Assembly (NCBI GenBank): GCA_934702165.1
Contig: CAKUYG010000001.1
Coordinates: forward strand, 1-51,758
Direction of reading: 5' to 3'
Source of the DNA: an uncultured Bacteroidales bacterium
Lineage (GTDB): Bacteria; Bacteroidota; Bacteroidia; Bacteroidales; UBA932
DNA length: 51,758 bases
Every line of letters begins with the position of its first letter. Within the stretch, counting starts at the first letter, position 1. This document shows positions 45,808-51,758 of this stretch, piece after piece. Made by a program: the position numbers and the translations under genes. The notes beneath the pieces were generated by a model. It was not told where the DNA came from. It did not search any database and worked only from the letters and a program-made list of their open reading frames with translations.

Positions 45808-46301
45808 CGGTCTTTTCTCCCCTCCCTCCACGGGCACAGCCACCATATGCGTTCTGCAGCATCCCCGCTCCATAGGTTGGGGTATTTTTCGCACTTCCCT
45901 CCCCTACCTTGGCTCGGCAACAAGCCCTGCACCTCAGGGTGCGCCGCACCGGTTAATGTGCATCCGGGCAGAATGCCCCGGAAACGGGACCAAGGCGGGC
46001 CCTGCCATACAGGAACCCCATTTGGTACGGGAAAACGGCATCTGCCGTACGAAACCTCACCAAACCACAGAACGGTACGGCAAAACCGGGGTTTCCCGTA
46101 CGAAACAACCCCGCAGAAGCCTCGCGTACAGCAGAGGGCTGTTTTCTGCACGAAACAACTCCGCAGAGGCCTCGCGTACAGCAGAGGGCCGTTTCCCGTA
46201 CGGAATCGACCTCGTGCGCACAGGATCAGCAGCGTGCGCACGGGACAGAGAGAACAGGGACGGGTGAGTGCCGGGACGGAAGGTGGCCTGGGTATGCCCC
46301 G
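45808..46301. other. Non-coding stretch between tRNA-Asp and queD
   Basis: About 490 bases with no credible gene. The open frames across it, on either strand, are rich in Arg, Pro, Cys and Gly, have no recognisable domain, and one merely reads the complement of the tRNA. The stretch contains a hairpin-forming CCGGGCA/TGCCCCGG (45964-45980), a 50-bp tandem repeat (annotated separately) and the doubled octamer GTGCGCAC (46213-46220 and 46233-46240). No integrase or IS remnant was seen despite the neighbouring tRNA. Confidence 0.7.
46046..46206. repeat. Tandem repeat with a 50-bp period
   Basis: Units 46101-46150 and 46151-46200 are identical at 44 of 50 positions. The imperfect palindrome GTTTCCCGTACGAAAC sits at the unit borders: 46091-46106, 46141-46156 (as GTTTTCTGCACGAAAC) and 46191-46206 (as GTTTCCCGTACGGAAT). 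A half-copy CCGTACGAAAC occurs at 46046-46056, and an inverted copy, GGTACGGGAAAAC, at 46024-46036. The first interval (46050-46100) shares the borders but not the interior. Confidence 0.8.
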
Positions 46302-46631
46302 CTACCTCTCGTACACTGCTTTGTTGTTCTCTGATTCCCAGATCTCGACCTTGTAGCAATTCGGGGTCTGGTCGCACATCCACTTGGCGAGGTTCTCGGC
46401 AGTGGGTGAGAAAGGCAGGACCTCGTTGAGGTTCTTGTGGTCTATCTTCTCCATTATATTGCGCTTGATCAGGGTGAAGTCGGTGACCATCCCGTCCTCA
46501 TCCAGAGTCTCGGACTTGCAGTGGACTATGACTATCCAGTTGTGGCCGTGGAGAGTCTCGCACTTGCTCCCCCTGTCCGTCGTGACATAGTGGGCGGCGG
46601 ACACCTCAAATCTTTTGCTTACGTAATACAT
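46302..46631 (-). CDS. queD: 6-carboxy-5,6,7,8-tetrahydropterin synthase QueD
   Basis: QueD converts 7,8-dihydroneopterin triphosphate to 6-carboxytetrahydropterin, the second step toward preQ0 and queuosine. Zinc ligands are His14 (SAAHY), His28 and His30 (LHGHNW), and the catalytic Cys24 (KCETLHG) is present; PTAENLAKW carries the family glutamate. The 109-residue length fits short QueD proteins. A TAAATTTG box lies only 5 bases before ATG 46631, and a 30-residue ORF lies 21 bases upstream. No other queuosine genes are in the window, but a tRNA-Asp(GUC) is. Confidence 0.94.
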   Translation of the reverse strand: MYYVSKRFEVSAAHYVTTDRGSKCETLHGHNWIVIVHCKSETLDEDGMVTDFTLIKRNIMEKIDHKNLNEVLPFSPTAENLAKWMCDQTPNCYKVEIWESENNKAVYER

Positions 46632-46636
46632 GGAGG

Positions 46637-46644
46637 CAAATTTA
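46637..46644 (-). promoter_or_regulatory. queD proximal promoter, -7 box
   Basis: TAAATTTG on the minus strand, 5 bases before the queD ATG and just after the stop of the small ORF. The predicted leader is about 1 nt. queD may therefore be transcribed both from here and from the upstream promoter at 46768-46775. Confidence 0.55.
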
Positions 46645-46652
46645 AGCCTTTT

Positions 46653-46745
46653 TTACTCGTCAGCAAGTATCTCAAGTCCGAGGTCATCGATGAGGTTCTC
46701 GATTTCCGCTGAGTTCTCTATCCAGTTTTTGATTTCTTTTGACAT
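46653..46745 (-). CDS. Small acidic 30-residue ORF upstream of queD
   Basis: ATG 46745 to TAA 46653 encodes 30 residues: MSKEIKNWIENS, then a stretch with AEIENLIDDLG, ending ILADE. Nine of 30 residues are Asp or Glu against two Lys, and the pattern suggests one amphipathic helix. It lies 22 bases after a full-consensus TAACTTTG box, the same spacing as other confident genes here, with a weak purine-rich GAGAAG before the ATG. Its stop is 21 bases before queD. No family is recognised. It may be a small protein, a regulatory leader peptide or chance; the promoter spacing is the main support. Confidence 0.5.
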   Translation of the reverse strand: MSKEIKNWIENSAEIENLIDDLGLEILADE

Positions 46746-46767
46746 AACTTCTCATGTTTTGTTGATG

Positions 46768-46775
46768 CAAAGTTA
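46768..46775 (-). promoter_or_regulatory. Promoter of the small ORF and queD, -7 box
   Basis: TAACTTTG on the minus strand matches TAnnTTTG. The expected -33 position falls inside the TTGAC/GTCAA inverted repeat at 46786-46809. Confidence 0.65.
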
Positions 46776-46785
46776 CGCCCCCATT

Positions 46786-46809
46786 TTGTCAACTTTTGAC
46801 AATGGTCAA
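46786..46809. promoter_or_regulatory. Operator-like inverted repeats (TTGAC half-sites)
   Basis: TTGTCAA and TTGACAA (46786-46792, 46796-46802) form a perfect palindrome with a 3-base spacer. A third half-site GTCAA (46805-46809) makes a second, overlapping palindrome, TTGAC-AATG-GTCAA. The elements cover the -33 region of the small ORF/queD promoter, between it and the stop of the WYL regulator gene, and so could bind a repressor, possibly that WYL protein. Confidence 0.55.
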
Positions 46810-46813
46810 AAAT

Positions 46814-47767
46814 TCACAAAAAATATTCCCCCAGCCCGTTCCGGACATATTCTCTTATATACTCCACCAGCTCCGGTGACTCGAAAGGCAGAACCTCGCC
46901 TCCGAGTCCGGCGCAGAAGCGGCATACTCCGGCATAATTGTAGACCTCCACATCCAGCAGCCACGTCTCCCCTTCCCCTCCCTTCCATGCCGGCGGCAGA
47001 GCCGGAGCATCGCCCGTGAAAGGCGATAGGAACTTCTCCGCGAGCGGATACTCCTCCACGAGCAGGTTCTTGGCCAGCACGCTGAGCAGCAGACGCACGC
47101 GCTTCCCGCTCTCCCCGCTCATCCTGAAGATGTCCACTTTCTGCATGCGGTGCTCCTCTCCGCAGGTCCACGCCTCATCGAGGATCTCCACTTCGGCTAT
47201 ACGGGAGATCCTGAAAACCTTGTTGCGCCCGTCCTCAAGATCATAGGCCCAGACATCGGAAAAATCAGTGGTGAAGGCGAAAGGCTCCACAAGCCTGTCC
47301 CTCACTGTATGCGAATGCCCGGACTCATAGTTTTTGAGCACCGCCTTGCGCCCGAGCTTCACCGCCTCGGAAAGGGCCTCCACATTGGCAGACATGAAGC
47401 GGCGATCGACAAAGTCCGCAATCGAAGTGCTCTGGTAGATGACCGCGAGCTTCGACTTCAAGTTGGCTTTGAGCGCATTGCCCCGGTCGAGCCTGTCCAG
47501 CAGGCTGTTCACCAGGTACGCCTCCTCCTCGGAAAAATATATGAGTCTGTCGAAATCCGGGGCCTTGGCAGGAAGTTTCCCGAGCTTGAATACGCCGCCA
47601 GGCATGCGGGACACCGCGAAGCCGGCATCCTTGAAAGTGTCTATGTAGCGGTATATGGTGCGCCACGACATCCCGAGCCTGGCCGCCAGTTCATCGACAC
47701 TGTAGTCCACGCTCCCTGACATCAGCTTCATAAGGCGCAACACACGTTCTATCTTCGGCTGATCCAT
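46814..47767 (-). CDS. WYL-domain transcriptional regulator
   Basis: The 317-residue protein has an N-terminal winged HTH (VDELAARLGMSWRTIYRYIDTF, read in two parts: VDELAARLGMS and WRTIYRYIDTF), a WYL domain at about 140-215 with DVWAYDLEDGRNKVFRISRI at its core, and a C-terminal WCX-like region. WYL domains bind nucleic acid or small ligands and often control DNA-damage or defence genes. The W-Y-L triad itself is not conserved exactly. It starts at ATG 47767, 3 bases after the rmuC stop, with GGAGGA in the rmuC 3' end as Shine-Dalgarno sequence, so it is co-translated with rmuC. The genes it controls are unknown. Confidence 0.88.
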   Translation of the reverse strand: MDQPKIERVLRLMKLMSGSVDYSVDELAARLGMSWRTIYRYIDTFKDAGFAVSRMPGGVFKLGKLPAKAPDFDRLIYFSEEEAYLVNSLLDRLDRGNALKANLKSKLAVIYQSTSIADFVDRRFMSANVEALSEAVKLGRKAVLKNYESGHSHTVRDRLVEPFAFTTDFSDVWAYDLEDGRNKVFRISRIAEVEILDEAWTCGEEHRMQKVDIFRMSGESGKRVRLLLSVLAKNLLVEEYPLAEKFLSPFTGDAPALPPAWKGGEGETWLLDVEVYNYAGVCRFCAGLGGEVLPFESPELVEYIREYVRNGLGEYFL

Positions 47768-47770
47768 AAA

Positions 47771-48985
47771 CTATTCCTCCGCTATTGTCTTCACCGGATG
47801 CCGGTCGCTATTGCGCGCACCAAGCTTGATAAGCTTGCCGGACGTGTTGATGATGCTCTGCCCCTGCGGCGAAAGCTTCAAAAGCCCCTTGTCATATTCA
47901 GCCTGAGCCTTCTCCAGAGACTTTCCTATCGCCTCATAGCGCTCCATAAACTGCCCGACACGGTCTATCATCTCCTGCGCGAGGGCATAGACTTTCTCAT
48001 GGTCACGCGCCTGGGCAACCTGCGTCCAAGTCAGCTCCACCATCTTCAAAGCCCCGTAGAGCGACTGCTCGTCAGCCATGTAGACATTCTGGTCCGCAGC
48101 CCTGCGCCACAGGTCCGGCTCGGCATTGAGCGCAGTCCATAGCGCCCCTGTATTGGGCACAAACATTATCACATACCCGGCAGACACCTTCGGCGGCCTG
48201 ATGCAGGACGAGTAGTCCTTGGCGACAAGTTCTTTGATATGCTTCTTGATGCTGTCCAGGTGGTTCTTCAGCGCCAGGCGGCGCGAAGCCTCATCCTCAG
48301 CATTGACATAATCAATATACGCCGTCAGTGAGACCTTGGAGTCTATTATGACTTCCCTCCTCTCATCGAGATGCAGTATCACGTCCGGACGCAGACCCCC
48401 GCTCACCACGGCCTGGGTGTCATAATGCACGCCACGCGTCAACCCTTGTGCGGAGAGGAGCTCCTCGAGTATCGTCTCGCCCCAGTCTCCCTGGACCTTG
48501 CTGCCGTGCTTGAAGGCTGCGGCAAGTTCATCGGCACTCTTGCGGGCCGCATCGCTATGTTCCATGAGGCTCCGTATGCGCTCCCTCATCTCCCCGTTGC
48601 GCTCGGCCTGCTCCTTGCTGCTGTCGGAGATGGCCTTACGCAGTTCGGATATGTTCTCACGCAGCGGATCCACTATCCGTCCGAGACTTTCCCCGCTCGA
48701 TTCGGAAAACTCCTTCTGCCGGGCCTTGAGCATCTCCCCGGTATCGGCCTTGAGCTGGGCGCTCATCTTGGATACTGTCTCGTCAAAACGTTTCTGAAGC
48801 AGGTCCACAGCCTCATTCTTCTCGGCCGCAAGGCGCCGCTCATACTCGTCCCGCACAGCCACAAGACGCTCATCCGCCTCTTTGCGGACAGCAGATTCGG
48901 CATTCCGCACAACCCGACGCACAAAAAGAAGAGCCACGAAAGCGCTGAGCGCAAGACCGGAGACAAACGCCAGAATAATTTCCAT
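47771..48985 (-). CDS. rmuC: DNA recombination protein RmuC
   Basis: RmuC limits inversions at short inverted repeats and is a predicted nuclease-like protein. The 404-residue product has an N-terminal membrane helix (about residues 2-20), a long coiled coil (about 25-145), and the conserved core with GDWGETILEELL, PDVILHLDERREVIIDSKVSL and YVIMFVPNTGAL, which carry the PD-(D/E)XK-like acidic residues. ATG 48985 is preferred over TTG 48994 because the TTG lies within the promoter box. The box TAATTTTG ends 6 bases before the ATG. It leads an operon with the WYL regulator. Confidence 0.94.
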   Translation of the reverse strand: MEIILAFVSGLALSAFVALLFVRRVVRNAESAVRKEADERLVAVRDEYERRLAAEKNEAVDLLQKRFDETVSKMSAQLKADTGEMLKARQKEFSESSGESLGRIVDPLRENISELRKAISDSSKEQAERNGEMRERIRSLMEHSDAARKSADELAAAFKHGSKVQGDWGETILEELLSAQGLTRGVHYDTQAVVSGGLRPDVILHLDERREVIIDSKVSLTAYIDYVNAEDEASRRLALKNHLDSIKKHIKELVAKDYSSCIRPPKVSAGYVIMFVPNTGALWTALNAEPDLWRRAADQNVYMADEQSLYGALKMVELTWTQVAQARDHEKVYALAQEMIDRVGQFMERYEAIGKSLEKAQAEYDKGLLKLSPQGQSIINTSGKLIKLGARNSDRHPVKTIAEE

Positions 48986-48991
48986 ATCTCG

Positions 48992-48999
48992 CAAAATTA
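48992..48999 (-). promoter_or_regulatory. rmuC promoter, -7 box
   Basis: TAATTTTG on the minus strand, 6 bases before ATG 48985; predicted leader about 2 nt. It is back-to-back with the YiiX box, 13 bases away. Confidence 0.62.
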
Positions 49000-49012
49000 C
49001 ATAAATCTTCAG

Positions 49013-49020
49013 TAGATTTG
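49013..49020 (+). promoter_or_regulatory. Promoter of the YiiX-like gene, -7 box
   Basis: TAGATTTG, 9 bases before ATG 49030; predicted leader about 5 nt. Confidence 0.62.
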
Positions 49021-49029
49021 CAACCCGAA

Positions 49030-49695
49030 ATGAAAAGAACAGTCATCATCCTCACCATCATCCTGCTCACTCTGGCCGGATGCACCTCCGGCAAACAGGA
49101 CAGTCCGCGCAGCGGGGACCTTGTATTCGTGGGCATCCCGATGAATTACAGCCTCCAGCAAGGCTCGATGTCCGAAGCCATCAGCGCTGCCACATCAGAC
49201 AGCACCGGGCTGAACCTTATCCATGTAGCCATACTCGAAGTCAAAGGAGACTCGACCTGGATCATCGACGCCACAATCAAGCACGGAGTGGACAGGCATC
49301 CCCTCGACACTTTCATCCGGGACTTCACCCTCCGCGACGGAAGCCTCCCCACATTCAAGATAATGCGCCCCGAAGCAAGCGCAGCCGAAGCGGAACAGTT
49401 CGTGCAGAACGCCAAGAAGTACCTCGGGCAGCCGTACGATGTCTCCTTCCTCCCTGACAACGGAGCCATGTACTGCAGCGAGCTCGTCTACAACAGCTAC
49501 ATCACCCCTGACGGGGAGCACCTGTTCAGCGAAGCCCCGATGAATTTCCTTGACAAGGACGGAAACATGCCCCTCTACTGGACCCAACTTTTCGAGCGCA
49601 TCGGGCAGCGGGTACCGCAAGGAATCCCGGGGACCAACCCGCAAAAAATGGCGACAGAGAAAACCCTGTCGCCAATAGAAACCAAACTGAAGTAA
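49030..49695 (+). CDS. YiiX/YebB-like NlpC/P60-superfamily lipoprotein
   Basis: The 221-residue product has a lipoprotein signal ending LTLAGC. It belongs to the YiiX group of NlpC/P60-like cysteine hydrolases: GDLVFVGIP opens the domain, NLIHVAI carries the likely catalytic His, and AMYCSELVYNSY carries the catalytic Cys. Some members act on peptidoglycan or lipids, but the substrate of this one is unknown. The start at ATG 49030 gives a normal signal peptide. The 3' end carries a hairpin that reads as a terminator for the convergent DUF3737 gene. Confidence 0.88.
   Translation: MKRTVIILTIILLTLAGCTSGKQDSPRSGDLVFVGIPMNYSLQQGSMSEAISAATSDSTGLNLIHVAILEVKGDSTWIIDATIKHGVDRHPLDTFIRDFTLRDGSLPTFKIMRPEASAAEAEQFVQNAKKYLGQPYDVSFLPDNGAMYCSELVYNSYITPDGEHLFSEAPMNFLDKDGNMPLYWTQLFERIGQRVPQGIPGTNPQKMATEKTLSPIETKLK
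49643..49673 (-). terminator. DUF3737 intrinsic terminator, within the YiiX-like gene
   Basis: On the minus strand, GGCGACAG pairs with CTGTCGCC (8-base perfect stem, 8-base loop), followed by ATTTTTTG. It lies 25 bases beyond the DUF3737 stop, inside the last codons of the convergent gene. Confidence 0.75.
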
Positions 49696-49706
49696 GTCTA
49701 CTTCAG
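49687..49706. repeat. Hairpin at the convergent stop codons
   Basis: CTGAAGTA (49687-49694) and TACTTCAG (49699-49706) pair perfectly around AGTC, covering the stops of both the YiiX-like and DUF3737 genes. No T-tract follows on either strand, so it is a structure or a weak bidirectional terminator. Confidence 0.55.
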
Positions 49707-50552
49707 CACTCCGCCGATCTCTATCTTGCAGTCGGCAGGAGCCTTGATGTTGCCGTCGATGATGACATCATCGCAGCTGTCGGCCTTGATGTATCCGGTA
49801 CGCGGATTCTTTATTGACGGGACATTACCCTTGACAGTGGCCTTGATGTCAGAATACTCAAACGCCAAGTCAGCATCAGGCTCGAAAGTGCAGTCCTCCA
49901 GGACGAGACCGTCGGCATAGCAGAGAGGCTGTGTGCCGCCGATGCGGCATCTCACAAGACGCAGATTCTTCGAGTGCCAGCCGAGGTATTCTCCGTTGAT
50001 GAACGAGTCATAGACTGTCACATTCTCAGTCTCCCACAGGGCATCCTTGCTCTGGAGGTCGCTGTTGCGGATCTCGACATTGCGTGTGTGCTGGAACGAA
50101 TAGTTGCCCTCAAGACGGAGATTGTTCACCTTTATATTGCTGCAGTGCATGAATATATAGTCAGCCTTGGTGGCGAAGACATTGTCCAGATCGATGTCGC
50201 TGCATGACCAGAATGTCTCCTGCGCGCAGTTCATGTTGACATTACGGAGCTTGATGCCCTCCATCTCACGGAACATCTTCGGCGCATCGACTATGCAGTC
50301 GGTCATCTCGCAGTCCGTGCTGTGCCAGAGCGAAGAACGTGCGCTCTCGGCGAAATAGCAATCGCGTACCTTGAAGCGGTCACAGCACCAGAACACATAT
50401 TTCCCCTCGAAACGGCATTTGTAAGCCTCTATGTCGGAAGTCTCTTTGAGCGAAGACTCGCCCAAATGGATGGTGACACCCTCGAGAAAGAGGTCGTGCG
50501 AGCAGTAAAGCGGGCGCTCGCCCCCGAATTCTTGATTGATTATCTCTTGCAT
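49698..50552 (-). CDS. DUF3737 family right-handed beta-helix protein
   Basis: The 284-residue product starts EIINQEFGGERPLYCSHD and consists of short imperfect repeats of about 20 residues (CRFEGKYVFWCCD, CYFAESARSSLWHS, NVFATKADYIFMH), as expected for a right-handed parallel beta-helix. Cys and Trp are frequent. DUF3737 proteins are widespread in gut bacteria and have no known function; there is no signal peptide, so this one is probably cytoplasmic. ATG 50552 gives the family N-terminus; TTG 50567 is unlikely. It ends in a hairpin terminator inside the convergent YiiX-like gene. Confidence 0.9.
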   Translation of the reverse strand: MQEIINQEFGGERPLYCSHDLFLEGVTIHLGESSLKETSDIEAYKCRFEGKYVFWCCDRFKVRDCYFAESARSSLWHSTDCEMTDCIVDAPKMFREMEGIKLRNVNMNCAQETFWSCSDIDLDNVFATKADYIFMHCSNIKVNNLRLEGNYSFQHTRNVEIRNSDLQSKDALWETENVTVYDSFINGEYLGWHSKNLRLVRCRIGGTQPLCYADGLVLEDCTFEPDADLAFEYSDIKATVKGNVPSIKNPRTGYIKADSCDDVIIDGNIKAPADCKIEIGGVLK

Positions 50553-50579
50553 GGTATGATGGTTCAATGTTGTCCGGCG

Positions 50580-50587
50580 CGAATATA
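50580..50587 (-). promoter_or_regulatory. Probable DUF3737 promoter, -7 box
   Basis: TATATTCG on the minus strand matches the consensus at 7 of 8 positions, 27 bases before ATG 50552. Confidence 0.45.
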
Positions 50588-50631
50588 CTCATTTTCGCCG
50601 CCATGAGCAAATTCAGGCAACACGCGTCCGG

Positions 50632-50663
50632 TTTGCTTTATTGCCTTTAATCACTTACCTTTG
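50632..50663 (+). promoter_or_regulatory. Aminotransferase promoter
   Basis: TTTG (50632-50635) and TACCTTTG (50656-50663) with 20 bases between form a full Bacteroidota promoter, 22 bases before the ATG. Confidence 0.78.
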
Positions 50664-50685
50664 CCCGGACTAAAACCCTAATATT

Positions 50686-51758
50686 ATGTCACTGAACATT
50701 TCTGACAAGGCGCGGCTGATGCCCGCCTCCGCAATCAGGAAACTGGTTCCTCTCGCCGACGCCGCCAAATCCCGCGGCATCAAGGTGTACCACCTCAATG
50801 TCGGAGCGCCGGACATCAAATCCCCTGACTGCGCCCTCAATGCCGTGATAGACAGGTGCAAAGGCTTGCACCATCTCTCATACACCAACTCCGCAGGACT
50901 GATGGAGCTCCGCGAAGGCCTTGTCAACAGATACTACAAGAAAATAGGAATAGACATCGAGGTGAGCGAGCTGCTCGTCGAGGTGGCCGGAAGCGAAGCG
51001 TTCTCCTGCGCCATGCAGATAGCCGCAGGTGAAGGGGACGAGATCATCGTAGTGGAACCTTACTACACCAACTACCAGACATTCGCCTACCTCAACGGCA
51101 TCACCCTCAAGGCGGTCCATACCGACATCCGCCAGGGTTTCGCCATCCCGGACATCTCCGAGTTCGAGAAAGTGCTCACGGACCGCACCCGGGCCGTGCT
51201 CATCAGCAACCCGTGCAACCCGTCAGGCAAACTCTTCACCAAGGAAGAGATGCTCGCCCTCGGGGAGTTCTGCCGCAGACACGACCTCTTCCTCATCAGC
51301 GACGAGGTCTACAGGGAGTTCTGCTACACCGACGAGCCGCACTTCTCCGCCCTCAACATCCCTGGCTGTGAACAGAATGTGATCATGGTCGATTCCGTGT
51401 CCAAGAGATACAACCTCTGCGGCGCGCGCATCGGCTGCATCGTCTCGCACAACAAGGACGTGATGGCAGCCGCGATGAAGTTCGCCCAGTCCAGACTCTG
51501 CCCGCCTGTCCTCGGCCAGTACGCGGCAATCGGAGCCCTCGACACGCCACAGAGCTACTTTGATGAAGTCAAGGCTGAATACATCAGGCGCCGCGACTGC
51601 GCCGTCAAGATGCTCAACGAGATCCCCGGGGTCTACGCCCCGAACCCTATGGGGGCGTTCTATACTGTGGCCGAGCTGCCGGTGGAGAACGCCGAGGACT
51701 TCGTCAAATGGATGCTCACCGACTTCAGCGTGGACGGCCAGACTACCATGGTCACCCC
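50686..51758 (+). CDS. PLP-dependent aspartate-type aminotransferase, partial
   Basis: The gene runs off the right edge, so 357 residues are present. This fold type I aminotransferase has GAPDIKSP near residue 42, SYTNSAGLMELREG (substrate contact), AGSEAF for the PLP phosphate, SNPCNPSGK (about 169-177), ISDEVYREF and the PLP-binding Lys240 in SVSKRYNLCGARIG. The C-terminal arginine region begins near the cut. It is closest to AspB-like enzymes; the preferred amino acid cannot be told by eye. It diverges from the DUF3737 gene. Confidence 0.92.
   Translation, partial: MSLNISDKARLMPASAIRKLVPLADAAKSRGIKVYHLNVGAPDIKSPDCALNAVIDRCKGLHHLSYTNSAGLMELREGLVNRYYKKIGIDIEVSELLVEVAGSEAFSCAMQIAAGEGDEIIVVEPYYTNYQTFAYLNGITLKAVHTDIRQGFAIPDISEFEKVLTDRTRAVLISNPCNPSGKLFTKEEMLALGEFCRRHDLFLISDEVYREFCYTDEPHFSALNIPGCEQNVIMVDSVSKRYNLCGARIGCIVSHNKDVMAAAMKFAQSRLCPPVLGQYAAIGALDTPQSYFDEVKAEYIRRRDCAVKMLNEIPGVYAPNPMGAFYTVAELPVENAEDFVKWMLTDFSVDGQTTMVT

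Noticed and set aside
46046..46206. Possible CRISPR array (regular palindromic repeat at 50-bp period)
   Set aside because: The intervals between the palindromes are near copies of each other, not unique spacers, the repeats are degenerate, and no cas gene is present.
45692..46301. Possible integrated element at tRNA-Asp
   Set aside because: No integrase, no duplicated tRNA 3' end and no att-like direct repeat were found downstream.
45711..46356. Open frames of up to 189 residues across the tRNA-Asp / repeat region on both strands
   Set aside because: Composition is atypical (Arg, Pro, Cys, Gly), no domain is visible, and one frame translates the complement of the tRNA and then the 50-bp repeats. 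These look like chance frames in GC-rich non-coding DNA.

Overview
The window comes from the chromosome of a bacterium of the phylum Bacteroidota, most likely order Bacteroidales. Three things point there. Nearly every transcription unit is preceded by the Bacteroidota -7 promoter box TAnnTTTG, several with a TTG element about 19-21 bases upstream. The gene content fits: Na+-NQR, a DPP5-type S9 peptidase lipoprotein, a FimB/Mfa2-type fimbrial lipoprotein, a TamB of about 1500 residues, a DUF4450 lipoprotein and a FatA-like thioesterase. Shine-Dalgarno sequences are mostly weak. Base composition is fairly GC-rich and even. No phage, transposon, IS element or CRISPR array was seen, so this is mainly core genome with a small surface-polysaccharide block.

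Layout. 1-4991: a partial BaiN/HI0933-type flavoprotein, the SRP RNA, cytidine deaminase, mnmA, a COG2509 FAD dehydrogenase and tsaD. 5049-11547: tamB, an RsmI-family methyltransferase and mtaB as one operon. 11544-14313 (minus): recQ followed by a PhnP-like metallo-hydrolase. 14396-17452: a DUF4450 lipoprotein. 17528-19132: pckA with its own promoter and terminator. 19240-27260: a tight six-gene run of lemA, DUF2207 protein, recG, DPP5-type peptidase, Nif3-like protein and acyl-ACP thioesterase. 27257-29629 (minus): UvrD/PcrA helicase. 29702-35452: nqrABCDEF with a strong terminator. 35616-36668: a FimB/Mfa2-like lipoprotein. 36541-45487 (minus): wza, wzz, uvrA and three glycosyltransferases, with five close or overlapping junctions. 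45692-46301: tRNA-Asp(GUC), its terminator and a non-coding stretch with 50-bp tandem repeats. 46302-48985 (minus): rmuC, a WYL regulator, a 30-residue small ORF and queD. 49030-51758: a YiiX-like lipoprotein, a DUF3737 beta-helix protein and a partial aspartate-type aminotransferase.

Functional themes. tRNA modification recurs: mnmA (s2U34), tsaD (t6A37), mtaB (ms2t6A37) and queD (queuosine, about 0.5 kb from a tRNA-Asp whose GUC anticodon is a queuosine target). DNA repair and recombination also recur: recQ, recG, uvrD, uvrA and rmuC. uvrA sits inside a polysaccharide export and glycosyltransferase operon.

The most unusual observations are these. The distance from promoter box to start codon falls in two groups, 20-22 bases and 5-10 bases; with the transcription start calibrated on the SRP RNA, the second group would be nearly leaderless mRNAs. 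An undescribed 30-residue acidic ORF lies upstream of queD behind an operator-like set of TTGAC half-sites. uvrA is embedded in the exopolysaccharide operon. A 50-bp tandem repeat lies next to tRNA-Asp. No clearly new multi-gene system could be identified with confidence.
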